A stretch of 64,000 bases of DNA from Sternotherus odoratus. Its lineage: Eukaryota > Chordata > Testudines > Kinosternidae. Where the stretch lies: positions 41,976,890 to 42,040,889 of the forward strand of contig JAVMKO010000003.1 of NCBI GenBank assembly GCA_032164245.1, in the 5' to 3' direction. The notes beneath the pieces were generated by a model, which saw nothing but the letters and a program-made list of their open reading frames with translations, made no database searches and was not told where the DNA came from. Shown in pieces: positions 45,133 through 57,111 of this stretch. Made by a program: the position numbers and the translations under genes. Position 1 is the stretch's first letter. Each line of letters starts with the position of its first letter.

Positions 45133-45850
45133 TGTAACGGGGTCACCACTCACCCCTGCGGCGCCTCCCGCTGGTCATCTGGGGAATCAGCTCCTTCAGC
45201 GTCAGGAGCACACTCTGCAGGTCAATGCCCCGCTCTTTTGCTGGCCCCATGTCCCTCCCGGACCCCGGTGCCCTCCAACTGTGGGTGCTGCGCCCCTGCA
45301 GTACCCCCTTTGGTGTGAGGGTCTCCCCTCCCCAGGGGAACCCTCTACCCCCTATTCCCACCTCACCTCAGAGTGTGCCACTGTCAGTCACCACTTGCCC
45401 CCGCTCACTGGGGTGGACTGCAGTATCATGGCTTCTCATCACAGGCAAGGAGGGTTGGCCTGCTGCTGCTATCTCCAGCCCTAGGCTGCCCCCTGCAAAT
45501 CTGGTAGTTCTGGGTCGGACCTTGTATCAGGCCCGGAGGCCTGGGGCTCGTGGCTAGAGCCCACCCAGCTCCTTCTGCCCTGCCCCAGCTCTGCCCTAAC
45601 CCAGGTACCTGGCTCAGCTCCTGCAGCTAGGCCTGTCTCCCTCTGAATGCAGAGGAGACTGCTTCCCTCTGTTTCTCTGTCTCCCAGCCCTTATATCCTG
45701 GCTGGGAGTGTTTGGGGCATGGCCACACAGCTGAGCCCAAACTCCCAATCAGCCTGGGAGTTTGCAGGCTAGCCTCCCAGGCTATTTCAAACCTCTTTTG
45801 GGGCTTTTCCAAGCCCCTTCTGGTAGGGGGCGGGTGGTCACCCCGCCACA
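45133..45850 (+). mobile_element. Solo LTR-like insertion, 718 bp, GGGTC duplication
   Basis: It begins 'tgtaacggggtcaccac' and ends 'ggtggtcaccccgccaca', so it has TG...CA ends. The 5 bases GGGTC lie immediately on each side (45,128-45,132 and 45,851-45,855), and the host repeat resumes exactly after them. That pattern is typical of a retroviral or Ty3-type solo LTR. Unusually, the ends are also inverted copies over about 15 bases (TGTRRCGGGGTSACC). 'gcggcgcctcccgctggtca' near the start is a hallmark of this turtle family. Open frames of 110-145 codons within are not supported as genes. Confidence 0.8.
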
Positions 45851-45905
45851 GGGTCTTTCATGAGGGTCCCCACATCCCCAGAGTTCAGAGTGGAGAGGGA
45901 TTTTA
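45851..45905. mobile_element. LTR-type repeat, second part
   Basis: Continuation of the repeat interrupted at 45,132: 'gggtctttcatgagggtccc' and 'cagagttcagagtggagagg'. The family normally ends a few bases later, so the element is nearly complete at this end. Confidence 0.7.
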
Positions 45906-48900
45906 TGTTATTGCATATGTGAAGGTTGTTACCCTTCCCTTTATATTTATGACAAGTGTTTAAACCTTAAAAATAGTCTTGGAAACATCATCTTCACAAT
46001 AAATCTCTTAGTGGGGAAGAAATTCTGATAATCTAAATCTGCTCAAATGTGCTGCCAGTTTAACAGGCTGATCCACAATTGTCAGTAAATAATGGTTGAG
46101 GAAAACCTCTGTACTTCAACAAAAACCTATATAAAGCCATATATATATACTAGGAAATTTAATTACTGGTGAAAATGGTTTAAGATTCACTTAAAGAGAC
46201 AGGACAAAACTATTTCAATCGTAATTCAGAAAGTAGGTAGAGTCAAAGGTCCTTGAGGTTTCTGTTTTGATCCTTTCCCTACAGAACATTTACTGTCATT
46301 CCTGAAGCATTTTGTCAATATCTAGCTAACATTGTACCGAACAAGCTTTTAAAGAATTCTTTGCTTTTGTTACTGATAACATGATCAAGAGTTTAAGTGA
46401 CAAGTGAGTGTAAAACCGCTATCTTTAGGTTGTCAGGCAGTGTCTGTTTATATAAATGTTCATCCACAGCTGAAGTATTTCCAATTATATTGTTTTTGTT
46501 GGAATATTTTAGCAGTGGCTTTGAGACACCTGAATTCCAAACAAACCTCACTCCACTGGACTTTTCTACCTGATTGATGTGATATGTGAAATATTCTATT
46601 TGAACTTCTACCATAGAATGTTGTGTAGAGGCATGTTGTCCAGTTCAGAAATGAAGATAGGCTCCCTTATAAAAAATAAATTTTACTACAGTTTTATGCT
46701 GTTAATGGTCCAAAGCATGCCACTAAAATAATACTGCTATAGGGATTGGTGTGATTGCTGTAGAATACTCTAGAGTTTTTAAAATAATAATTAGCTCTTT
46801 ATAGTTTTACATCTTATTAGATACATGTATATGGAATCTGTTAACATATGACTTTAGAGAAATTGACAAAAGGCCCTTGTTCTCTTGCTTCATGAAGAGT
46901 CTACCTCAAGTCTCAAAATGTTCTTCTTTGAATAAGACTTCACTATTCCCATGAGTTCAGATGGGACACTGTTAAGTGTGGATATAATATTGTTTTACGT
47001 TTAGTACCCATCAAGCTATTTGTTTTTTGAGATTACAGAACTTCTAAAGACACCAAACTTGCATGACTGGTTTGAATAATTAACTTTATTCTATAGAGGT
47101 ATTAATAAGATTTCTATCACTTAATGATGGACAATAACATTCTCCTACTTTTAAAAGAGAGATTCCATCTAAAATAAGAACAATTTCATCGTACCATATT
47201 CCTACAACAGCAGCACTCCCACGTCTATAATACTTAGCTGGAATCTTTGTAGGCAGACAGATTTCCAAATACCTCTCATATGCACGGTGATTCTTTTAAC
47301 GAGTGCCATATAAAAGCTGAGCTTGACATCACGGGTCTTAACTTATTAGTGATTTATCTTTCTTAGGATCATTCTGCACTAGAAACAACTTTCTTCAGTC
47401 CACATTGTAGATACTAAAAATTGCTTCCATTAGATGAGAGTCTTAGTATAATTCTCTGTGAATAAGATTCTACAAACTAGCGACCTAGTTATCATGAATT
47501 GTTCCTGGCATCTCCATTTTCTTGGAGTTACAGTGGATGATTTAATGATCCCTCCTGGCCTTAAGCTCTCTGAAAACATTGTTGGCAACTTCAGCCTAAA
47601 GGTCAATGGCTGAGAGAAGTTCAGTAAAGAGAGTGTTATTCTCTGAACACCAGAGATGGACTCTCTTATTGAGTGTACAGGTACATTGGTGAAGCTATGT
47701 TATGGAGCTTGAACATTCTATATCTATTCCGCACTTGACATACTTGCTCTGTGGATAAAGATAATCCAGAAGAGTAGTTCCAGTTCCTTTTCAAAGCACT
47801 GCTTTTGCACAAAATTTAAAAAAACAAACAAACACATACCACACAAAACAAGAAGCTTCCCTCACTCCAAATGAACTGATAATTTCCTTCCTGAAGTTTT
47901 TTAGAAACTAAGTTAATTAGAAACTAACACATGCAAATTTCATAAAAATCCAGTGGGGGCAAATACTGTTCCCTACATCAAGCCCAAGTAATCTGTCATT
48001 GTGCTGGGGACTTCAACAATTATTCCCTAAAAGGAATCTTCTTGGAAGGCTGTGAAGACCAATTAGAGCCAATTCATACAAAGTAAGGAGCTTTTAAGTA
48101 CTGCAGCAACTGTGTGTGGTTATTGTTTATAATCTGGAGTGTTTTCGACTGGCAGAGTTCAAAAGACTTGTCAATTGGTAGCAGTTGCAACCGGAGCTGG
48201 ATTTTTGAGCATGAACCCAACAATGAAGTGGAGTTCAGTGCAGCATTCTTCAAGAGCCACAACTATAAAACCAAACAGAGCTGGGAGCTGTATTCCTCAA
48301 TGTTTTGTATGATGCCATCTATTCTTGCAGGTAAACACCAACACTTACCTTGATCATAGCACTTAAAGAAAGGAAAGGATAGGATTTTTTTTAAAACCCA
48401 TCGAGTTATAGCATTTAAGTATACACGTGCATTTTGTTAACAATTAAGATTCTTTGAAAGATTTATTTTAAAGCCAGTTTAGTTAATATGCAAATAAAAC
48501 CATCTGCTTTTTAAAATGACAGTATTTTAGGAGTATTTTTTAAATTAGCTGCTTGAGTGTGTCAAATGCTAATCAGAATATGATGGTTCTTCCTTAAATA
48601 TCTTAACTTTTACTCAAGCAATATTAAGGTAAATGAAACATAATAACTATGTAATGGTGTCCAGAATATTGTTTAATAACCTCTCAAAAAGTCACAAGGG
48701 ACATTACATAGTCCAAAAGGCAGTATAGAAAGCTTCCTTGTTTTACACTCAATGCAGTCCCCTTTGAGTCCCTAGCCTCTGCTTCCTTCTAAACAGCAAT
48801 AGAATCTAATATGGAAAACCCAACTGTTTTGAGAGACAAAAAAGAATTAATATCACAATCAAAATTCATAATTTTAATGTCTCACAAATGCTTATGTAAA

Positions 48901-49360
48901 CAACTAAGTGTGCATTGACCAGATCTGTCTTTCACAGAGAAGGCACATGTCAATTTATAACCCCCAAAATTGTTTCTGTCTCAAGTAAAATTGTATCCCT
49001 GTAAAGTATAATTCTTTCAGATATCTTATTCACAAATTACATAATATCATGTTATTTGCATTGAACAACCAATGTAAATGGAGACATAATACAGGCTCTT
49101 GCTCCCGCCCCCATTTGAAGACTAAAATACAGGGATTGTGAATGTGTGTTAGAATGACTCACATTTTAGTCTGTTGTAAAACATTTTGTAAAAAGTGTCT
49201 AAACTCAAACAAAAGGTAATTTGGGGGGAGAAGGGTTCTCCTTCCCACATATACATACAGCCCTCACAGATGCACTTATCTCAGACAATGCAGGCACCTC
49301 CTAGCAAAGATTCCTTAGGCAATTTCAGGATTCCCTCATCCAGCCACTATAATTCCTGGA
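45906..49360. other. Unassigned DNA
   Basis: No gene or repeat could be named in this 3.4-kb stretch. A plus-strand open frame at 48,114-48,353 ends near a donor-like 'caggtaaac' and could be a small exon, but it has no clear acceptor or domain. The lack of recognisable repeats makes this one of the more unique parts of the window. Confidence 0.4.
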
Positions 49361-49466
49361 GCAGAGCATGGAGGAGCTAGAGAGGGGCCATGCTAAGATC
49401 CTGCTCCCCAGCGGGAGCTCGAGAGCTGTCTTAAAGTGGCTGGGCCATAGTTTGCCCCCCTCTGGA
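49361..49466. mobile_element. hAT-like right-end fragment
   Basis: 'ctccccagcgggagctcgag' and 'gccatagtttgcccccctctg' match the right end of the hAT family seen complete at 33.7-34.45 kb. Only the last ~100 bases remain. Confidence 0.65.
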
Positions 49467-52231
49467 TTAAACTATAAATTAACCATCATAGACTAAGCAC
49501 ACTGGCATTTGACATTCCTCTTTCCCAGCCTCCTTCATTCCACTCAGTCATTCTGGATGATCACACTTGATCTGCTGCTTTTCAAGAATGACATAAGTCC
49601 TTCTCCATAAAATTGTAGTCCCTTCTAGCTAATGAAATACACATTGACTCACAAAGTCTTTATACAAGTTCTTATATCAAAATTGTTTGTTCATGTAGAC
49701 AATTAAGAAAGAATCAAAGAACAGATAACATGTAAAGATTTATCAGTCTTATTTGTATACAACACCAACATCAACAAAGCCAACACAAAACAAAAACTAA
49801 AATCAGATGAAGAGAGGGAAGCCTTAGAACGTATTGGTTTTGCTAAAATATAGAGTTAATGCTATTACTTTTCACAAATGTGCTAATTTAATTAATCTCA
49901 GACTATACAATTGTAACAAAGAAATCAAGAGCAATAGATCTGAATGAATACATTCAAAAAGGTACATTTAATCAATTAATGAGATCTTCTGGGGAGTTTA
50001 TCATATACAATATATTATATACAACTAATTGCACCTGTTCAGCATCATTTGCCTCTTGGAATCTGCAAGTGATTCTATTACTTTTCACTTTCTTTGTGAC
50101 TTAGGCATTTCATCTTTTTTAAAGCCTGATCACAACCTGAATCTAATTGAAGCTCAGAAAGACTTTTCCATTATAACTATTATTTATTCTGTGCATTACT
50201 GTCAAGGAACCCTAGTCATGGACCAGGGCCCTATTGTGTGATCTGTGATGTTGTGTTTTCTGACAGTTCATGTAATGCCATATTTTTCCTAATATTATAT
50301 CTGCTGTAATTTAAAAAAAGAAATAGATTTTTAAAGGTGTGGTTGATACTCCCCCTAGCAGCATATCTGATACAGATAGTAAAGAAATGCATTATGGAAA
50401 TTTAATAAAAATCCCCATAAAATGGTTAAATGTAGGGGAAATAGCTGAATGTCTGAATGGGTTGAGCATAATAATGCAAGCTAAACAGCTGGAACAGTTG
50501 AACATTGTGTCAAAAAGCAAAGGCTTCTTTCAAATATGATAAGTTGTAATAGTTTTCTCTTACGAGACCAGGCAGCCTGGCACCAGGCTGAGGTCATGTT
50601 TGAGTGACAGGCCAAGGGCCCTTTTAGCGTGTTTGGGACAGAGCTAAAATGGAAAGTGACAAAGCAGAGCAAGAAGGAACTTTGTGAAGCAATTTTTCTG
50701 GAGATTTTGTATTGGTCTGTCAGTGTATTTCTTTCCCATCAAGAATTAACCCACTTCAGAAACCTAACTCTTTCAGTTTGTGACATGATGAGACTAAATT
50801 TGCTTTGCAGTTCAAGAGTGAAATCCTGACTCCCCCTAAAAAATCAATAATAAAATTCCCATTGACTTAAACAGAGTCAGAATTTCACCACAAACCATGA
50901 TCAAATAGAACCATATTATAGTTTCCTAAAAGCTCAATGGAAAAAGGATTATTAATAATAATACTTATTTCTTAAGAAGCACTTTTCAACAGTTGATATT
51001 GTGGTGTGCACTAAAGGTTCCCCAGAGCACTTTAATATAGTACTGTTTCAAATAGTGCTATGCTAAAGCACACCAGCATGATCTAGGTGGACCAATTAAC
51101 GTGCATCACAGTGTGCTTTAGAAATTCACTGCTATAGAGGACCATGAAGACAAACTCGAAAAGGATAACAACAACAACAATAAAGATGAGGTAACATAAC
51201 AATTTTAAGTCTCTGTCATGTGATCATATCATCCATCCAATTATATTATTCGGTTGAGATTTTCAGAATAAAGAACTACTCACTTTAAGTAAGGGTGGCA
51301 GAATCTGGCCAAATACTATTTGTTTAGTATCAGCAATGAGCTTGGCACTTTATAGTGTTTCAGGGGGACAAGTCGTTGCCCTGGAGACCTCAAATACAAG
51401 ATATTTACAGAAAATCCATGCCTGGGAATAACAATATTTTCATTATAATTTATTTGTATAAGCTCATATGGTGTTTGCACTGAAGGAAGTGGGGTTTTAA
51501 GCAGGACTTAAATGAGAATAAGGTGGTAGGTAGCTCAGTCAATTTGAGTAACTGAGTTTTGCCAAAATCCGGCTAAGTGCTTGCCTATATTTATTGTAGC
51601 TAATTTTTCATGCAGAGGAGAAGGTAGAAAAAATAGAAAATGGATTTCAACTAATCAATCATTTAAAAAAATACTCTTCTCTGAAAAATGTCATGAGTTC
51701 GGTTGTACTAAAAACAGTCATTTCATATGGGAGACTTAGTTGTGCAGTATAGTACATTCCCCAAGGTTTAGCACACAGAAGATTTAAGAACACATCACAA
51801 GAAGGAGTGCATATATGAACAGCATGGGAATTTCAGTTTAACATTAACTGCTTCAGTGACTTAACAAGCAGAGTAGTTTAATGCAATGGACTTTTGGCTC
51901 ATCTCAAAGATAGTACAAATTGGTGTCTGCCTTCACCTTACCTTAAACAATTTTCAACTTTGTGAAATATGATAGCAATTGCTAGAGCATCACAAAATGC
52001 TAAAGACACCGATGTATGCTGACCCTCATTGTCCACATGCACATATGAATATATATGTCTAATGCAATCCCCAATACTTCTTGTGTTTCAACAAATATTC
52101 ACATTTGTACTAAAACAAGTTGTTTATGGTCCTGTGTGTGATGCTCAGCTCGAGCACTCAGGATTACAACCACAGCACCAGTGGTGGCTATAATTTAAGA
52201 TGCTAAGCTTTCATATCTCAGCTTTAAGATT
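49467..52231. other. Unassigned AT-rich DNA
   Basis: No gene was seen. Weak traces of the 'attgacttaaacagagtcag' palindromic family occur at 50,850-50,895. Otherwise unclassified. Confidence 0.4.
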
Positions 52232-52680
52232 AGCAGCCGTGTTAGTCGGTAACCATAAAGAAAATGAAGAATACTTGTGACATCTTAGAGACTAACCAAT
52301 TTATTTCAACATAAGCTTTCATGGGCTATAGCCCACTTCATCGAATGCATAGAATGGAACACACAGAAGTAAGATGCATTTACCGTATGTACACAGAAAG
52401 CATAAAAAGTTGGAAATTACTATACCAATTCTAAGAGGCTGTTTGATTTCGATGAGCTATTATCAGCAGGGGAAAAAAAGCTTTTGTAGTAGATCTATGT
52501 CTGACAAAAAGGTGTAAAGGAAACTTAATTTAGGGAAATAGATTCAATTAGTGTAATGACTAAGCCATTCACAGTCCTTGTTTAACCCTTGGTTGATAGT
52601 GTTCAATTTGAAAATGAATTCCAGTTTGGCAGCTTCTGGAGTCTGTTTTGGAAGTTTTTTCTGTTTTAAAATTCATACCT
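52232..52680 (-). mobile_element. Penelope-like element, 3' region with coding remnant
   Basis: The 3' terminal part (52,232-52,370 on the plus strand: 'gcagccgtgttagtcggtaa', 'tagagactaaccaatttatt') matches the shorter fragments at 5.0, 42.8 and 57.9 kb. Farther in, the minus strand is open and reads 'KQTPEAAKLEFIFKL' then 'NTINQGLNKDCEWLSHY' (about 52,555-52,655). This resembles the end of the GIY-YIG-type C-terminal region of Penelope-like proteins, where an FI..F.TL..GLN.D...L.HY pattern is usual. A stop follows and then the 3' UTR. The hammerhead-like fold lies on the coding strand, downstream of the frame. Confidence 0.65.
52309..52352 (-). ncRNA. Hammerhead-ribozyme-like fold (decayed)
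   Basis: On the minus strand 'cgatga' is followed by a stem 'gtgggc-tata-gcccat', then GAAA, then the mini-hairpin 'agc-ttat-gtt'. This is the order of a type I hammerhead core (CUGANGA, stem II, GAAA, short stem III). The first core box is mutated (expected CUGAUGA), so it is unlikely to cleave. Confidence 0.5.
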
Positions 52681-55600
52681 CAAAGTATCAGGCAAAGGAA
52701 TTTCTCCTAAGAGCATTGCTTCCTGTCATGAAACACTCTTGTGCTATTCAGCCAAGAGCTGTTTTTTTTTTTTTTAAACAAAACAAAAGTATATTTGGCT
52801 AACGGTCTCTGAAGCAAGAAGGAGGCATCATCATTAGCAATGGAGAATGGGTAAGGAAAATTTTAGCTGACTGAAAGCAGCCTTTGCTAACCCATATTTA
52901 TATTTAAAATGCATCAGGTCTCAGGTACTTTATTTTTTTCAGATTGTTAAAAACATTAAACCTGCATTAGGGAGGTTTGCTTCTACATATTATTCATCCA
53001 GATTAGAGCTCTGAATTAAGATGAAATTCACAAATGAAGAACCTGCTTCTTCCACTCCAACTTTACACTGAAAGGCCACCATTAATTATAATGGAAGTAC
53101 CCTTGCTTGAAGAATCATTCTTATACTATGGAGATGAATAGGAGATATGGGAGAATGAAACAGGAAAAGGGATGGATTTTAAAGTTGAAGGCCACTTAGT
53201 ATGAGTGGAAGGCTAATGGTCACTGCCCCTCTGACCTTTGTCAAATACCAAGCATTTATTAGGGTTCTGTCCAATGACTTCAGTACCGAATAACCAATAT
53301 TCAGAGTTGGTCCCCTTCAGTCTAACCCTTAGGAATCAGAGGATCTCCAAATTTTCACCATCCTCCCCTCACAAAGAGGAAGGAACGAATACAAGAAGGG
53401 TACCTAAGTCAGTGAAGGCTTAGGTCTACTCTTCTTCCTCTTGGCTAGCAGGTCCACCACTCATCGCACAGATATCATGTTTACCTCTAGGAGCCAGTCC
53501 CTTTCAGCCTGTTTTCTGCACTAGACACCAGCAGCAAGTTACAATGAAACTACAAACTCATTTACAACTTTTAAATCCTGCCCCTATTTCTAATTAACCT
53601 AAGCTTGGGTCACCTGAACAGAGAACAGGTGTAAAACTCTACCATTTTAGCAGTCCCCAGTAAAAACCAAACATATATTTGGCTATTCAAATTACAGCCA
53701 AATTTCCAAAGTCACTGATGAAATGAAAGAGTGATTTCTATAAAACTGTAGGCAGTTAGGAAGTAGACTAAGTGCCACAATGTAACACGGTCATCTTAAT
53801 ATTTGTCTCAGTTACAGAGGCAATGTTATTTGCACTCTCCAGAAAAAATTATGACACATTACTATATTATGTCTCTTCTCTTTCATACATTCGGTTTAGG
53901 TTCCATTACTGCTAAGAGGCCATATATTTATAGATTCATTTAAACATATTCAATTGGTTTTTATTAATCATGTTTTAATTTGTTAAAATAATCACAGCAC
54001 AATAGAAAATCCAAATGGAAGGCTATACATTACCAAACAAATCTGAAGACTGGAGAAGTGACTTCAGCCTGATTCATTCCTAACTAAGTCTGAGAAACTC
54101 CGTTTTTTATATACTTGTTTAGATAAAGAAAAATTTCTTTCCAGTAGCTGATCTACATGAGAAGTTCATTTTATGACATTATAGCTTATCTAGGCTAAAG
54201 ATATCTGTAATGTATTTGTCTTTATTGTAGAAAACACCAACAAGTAATTCCTAATAAGCTAAAAACACCTCTCAAAGGGTCATTATCTCATCAATCACTG
54301 AAGACATTTGTAATAACAAGTATCCCCATTAATCATAAATAATCCCTTCCAGGACAGCTGGACACATTCTCCATTGTCAGCAGGGTCAGAGCCAGAGATT
54401 TCACACATTCCATTCTTCAGTCAAACACTCGAGTTGATCCTAAATTCAAAGTACATGCACAGAGAATGATGTGGTTTTATATACAAAGAATTATTGACAA
54501 AGAATATGGGGAGTCTGACTTATTTTCTAACGCATAGGAAACCATTTTCAAAATATTATTCTGCGTTGCAGTGGCTGATACTTAAACAAGGGACAGATTC
54601 TCAGTTACTGTAACCATCATAGATTCAAATCCATGGAGCTATACCAATTTACACTAGCTGACTTGAAGAGCCAAATCAGATGTGTATAAATCTGGGTTCT
54701 TGCAGTAATTCCACATAAAATACCAATTTCACATGCTAAGTGGTTGGGTTAGGAAAGCTGTAAAAATTCTTGTTATTGGCAAAACCTCAGAAGTAAAAAA
54801 ATAATATCCAAATATATAAAAAAATATTTGTGACATGTTTATATTTCAACTGTCTTTGCCTTCTCCAGTATATTACAAAATAGTTTTTCAGAAACAAATT
54901 ATTTTCTCATATGCCTTTTTTTCCCTAAGGAGACATTTTGCAAAACTAAATATGGTTAGTCTTTCAAAGTACTAAAAATCCTAATTTTTTTCCCAACAAT
55001 TAATAGACACATTTCTTTAATGGAAGATACTTGTGGTCCACATCTTCTGGTATATTGTGTCTTTAGCAGTAACAATGCAATTAACTTTAGGGTTAGGTGA
55101 AAATCTTCTACAATCCACCTAACTGTGCAATAATATAGAAATAAGAAATGTCTTCTGAGCCTCAGTTGGTAATAAATTTAAGCCCTGAAGCATGAGATAT
55201 GTTAGACCCTGTAATTGCAATCTAGCAAGTGTAATTGCAGTTGCTTTTAATTCATATAAAATAAAATCTTGAAAAAAAATTCTTAGCTGTTTGCCTAAAT
55301 AATAACTTGAAATAATATTTAGAGCTGGAATAATTATCCTGAATAATTTTATTATTCCTTTTATTTGTTTGTTTTTAAGAGGTATTATCAACTTGAGTCC
55401 TGGTCATTTTTTTTAAAAAAAGGTAGTTTTGTGATTTTACAGCAATATCTTCGTGTTTTGTTTTCTCTGTCCCTTGTGGCTATATAAAAAAAAGTAACAT
55501 AAATAACAGAGATTCACACTTATACCCAGTAGGGTATATCATGGAAAGTGTTCTGAAGCACTTATCCCCTTCTTAGGCATATACATCACAGAAAATATAC

Positions 55601-55889
55601 ATCAACAACTGTCTCCTCTCATAGACTGTCTCCTGACATGTGTGTAGGAGACCCAGCGGTGTAATATGTTGGTTCCAAGTAATGTTTTGTGTTTTTGTTT
55701 GCGTGAGTATAACCTTAGGAAACTGCTATAACTAAACATGATTCATAGAGAAAGAGACTGGCAGAACAGAGTTTACCAGTAATGTGCTCATCTTCAAAGA
55801 ACTGTATCACAGCTGATAATAATAATTTCTCCAAGACCTAATTCTGTGCATTCAGATAAAGAGAATTATTGATAATAGCACCCTCTGGT
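52681..55889. other. Unassigned AT-rich DNA
   Basis: No gene was seen. A 90-codon minus-strand open frame at 55,119-55,391 lacks motifs. No classifiable repeat was recognised. Confidence 0.4.
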
Positions 55890-55960
55890 TAGGCTGACCA
55901 TATTTCCTTGAGACAAAAACGGGACATTGAGATGGCAAAAACGGGACGGGGTTGGGGGGT

Positions 55961-56003
55961 CTCACCAGATGAAGTCGGTGCAGTGGCTGCAGAACGTGGG
56001 CTG
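55961..56003 (-). repeat. Extra copy of the PKC exon 3' end (copy 1)
   Basis: On the minus strand it reads '[13 protein letters not shown]' and then the donor GTGAGACC. The residues DFIW are canonical here, unlike the longer copy at 56,178. Confidence 0.9.
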
Positions 56004-56083
56004 AGGGGCGCTGGGGGGGGTGGTTGGGGGGGCTCTCGGGGGGCTCTCGGGGCGGTCTGGGGGGGCTCTAGGGCCCAGGGGGT

Positions 56084-56126
56084 CTCACCAGATGAAGTCG
56101 GTGCAGTGGCTGCAGAACGTGGGCTG
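56084..56126 (-). repeat. Extra copy of the PKC exon 3' end (copy 2)
   Basis: It is identical in layout to copy 1: '[13 protein letters not shown]' plus donor. The spacing from copy 1 is 123 bp, and from copy 2 to the corresponding site in the long exon (56,173) about 89 bp. The intervening G-rich text 'gggctctcgggg' is intron-like. Confidence 0.9.
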
Positions 56127-56177
56127 AGGGGCGCTGGGGAGGGGTCGGGGGGGTGGGGGGCTCTAGGGGGGTCTCAC

Positions 56178-56345
56178 CGGATGAGGTCGGTGCAGTGGCT
56201 GCAGAACGTGGGCTGCTTGAAGAAGCGCGCCATGACTTTGTGGCTCTTGACCACGTGGATCACCTTCTGGCACAGCGCCCCCTTGCGGCAGAACAGCGGC
56301 TTGGCCAGGCACTCCAGCTCGGTGGGCGAGGTGACCAGCGCCGGG
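56178..56345 (-). pseudogene. Captured conventional PKC exon (PRKCG exon 1-like)
   Basis: On the minus strand one frame is open and reads '...[19 protein letters not shown]' followed by '[18 protein letters not shown]' and 'TDLIR'. It stops at a consensus donor, GTGAGA, just inside. Conventional PKCs carry '[33 protein letters not shown]' at this place, the first half of the C1A diacylglycerol-binding zinc finger. The 'PLFCRKGAL' start is characteristic of the gamma isoform. The exon boundary after 'FIW' agrees with the donor here. The zinc ligands H and C..C are kept. Changes from the usual residues (C for R, V for E, VM for F-x, LIR for FIW) show decay after capture. No start codon, second C1 half, C2 or kinase domain follows, so this is a fragment inside a transposon. 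Confidence 0.88.
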
Positions 56346-56394
56346 CGGGGAGGGGAGGCAGAGGGGGGACGGGGGGGATGGATGGAGGAATAAG

Positions 56395-56835
56395 CACAAC
56401 AGAGATGGGGGGGATGGGGGATGAAGAGGATGGAGGGAGAGAAGGCAGGAAGGTGAGAAGGGAGAGGATGGATGGATGAGAGAAGAGATGGGGGTACGGA
56501 GCAGGGGGGATGTAGGAGGAGGCAAGGGACAGCGAGAAGGAGGGATGGAGAGAAGGGAGATGGAAGAGGAGGCAGTGGACGGAGGGAGAGAAGGGAGGAA
56601 GGGAGGGATGGAGAAGGGAGATAGAGAGAAGGAAGAGAGGGATGGAGGGATAGAGAGAAGGGAGGAAGGAAGGGATGGAGGGATAGAGAGAAGGGAGGGA
56701 AGGAGGGATGGAGAAGGGGATAGAGAGAAGGGATGGAGGGAGCGAGAGGAGGCAGCGGACGGAGGGAGAGAGCAGGGAGGAAGGGAAGGATGGAGAAGGG
56801 GGATGGAGAGAAGGGAGGAAGGGAGGGATGGAGAG
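56395..56835 (+). repeat. GA-rich simple-sequence tract
   Basis: Irregular repeats of 'gaagggagggatggagag' and 'ggatagagagaaggga' make a polypurine stretch of about 440 bases. It could form triplex DNA. Its last 90 bases are copied in inverted orientation at 57,022-57,111. Confidence 0.92.
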
Positions 56836-57111
56836 TTATCTATGTGATTATGTGACGGAGAGTTATCTATGTGATTATGTCTCATAAAACTTCCGGCTGA
56901 CAGCCCCCCCCGCCGGCGCGCTCGGCCCCCGGCTGCGGCTCCGGACAGCTCTGCTCCGCCGTCGGCTTCAGCCCGCCGCCCGCTGCCTCCTCTTCTCTCT
57001 ATTCCTCCTTCTTCCCTCCTTCTCTCCATCCCTCCCTTCCTCCCTTCTCTCCATCCCCCTTCTCCATCCCTCCCTTCCTCCCTGCTCTCTCCCTCCGTCC
57101 GCTGCCTCCTC
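56746..57111. repeat. Fold-back pair A: 90-bp inverted copies
   Basis: Positions 56,746-56,835 and 57,022-57,111 are inverted copies with one mismatch. The 186 bases between them include a CpG-rich block and the direct repeat 'gagttatctatgtgattatg' at 56,832 and 56,859. Confidence 0.9.

Noticed and set aside
56178..56345. The PKC exon as part of the host PRKCG gene at this locus
   Set aside because: It lies wholly inside a transposon with matching ends and target duplication, lacks a start codon and has altered conserved residues; no other PKC exon is in the window.
56163..57029. Minus-strand open frame of 288 codons overlapping the PKC exon
   Set aside because: It reads the PKC exon in the wrong frame, and the rest is CT-rich simple sequence.
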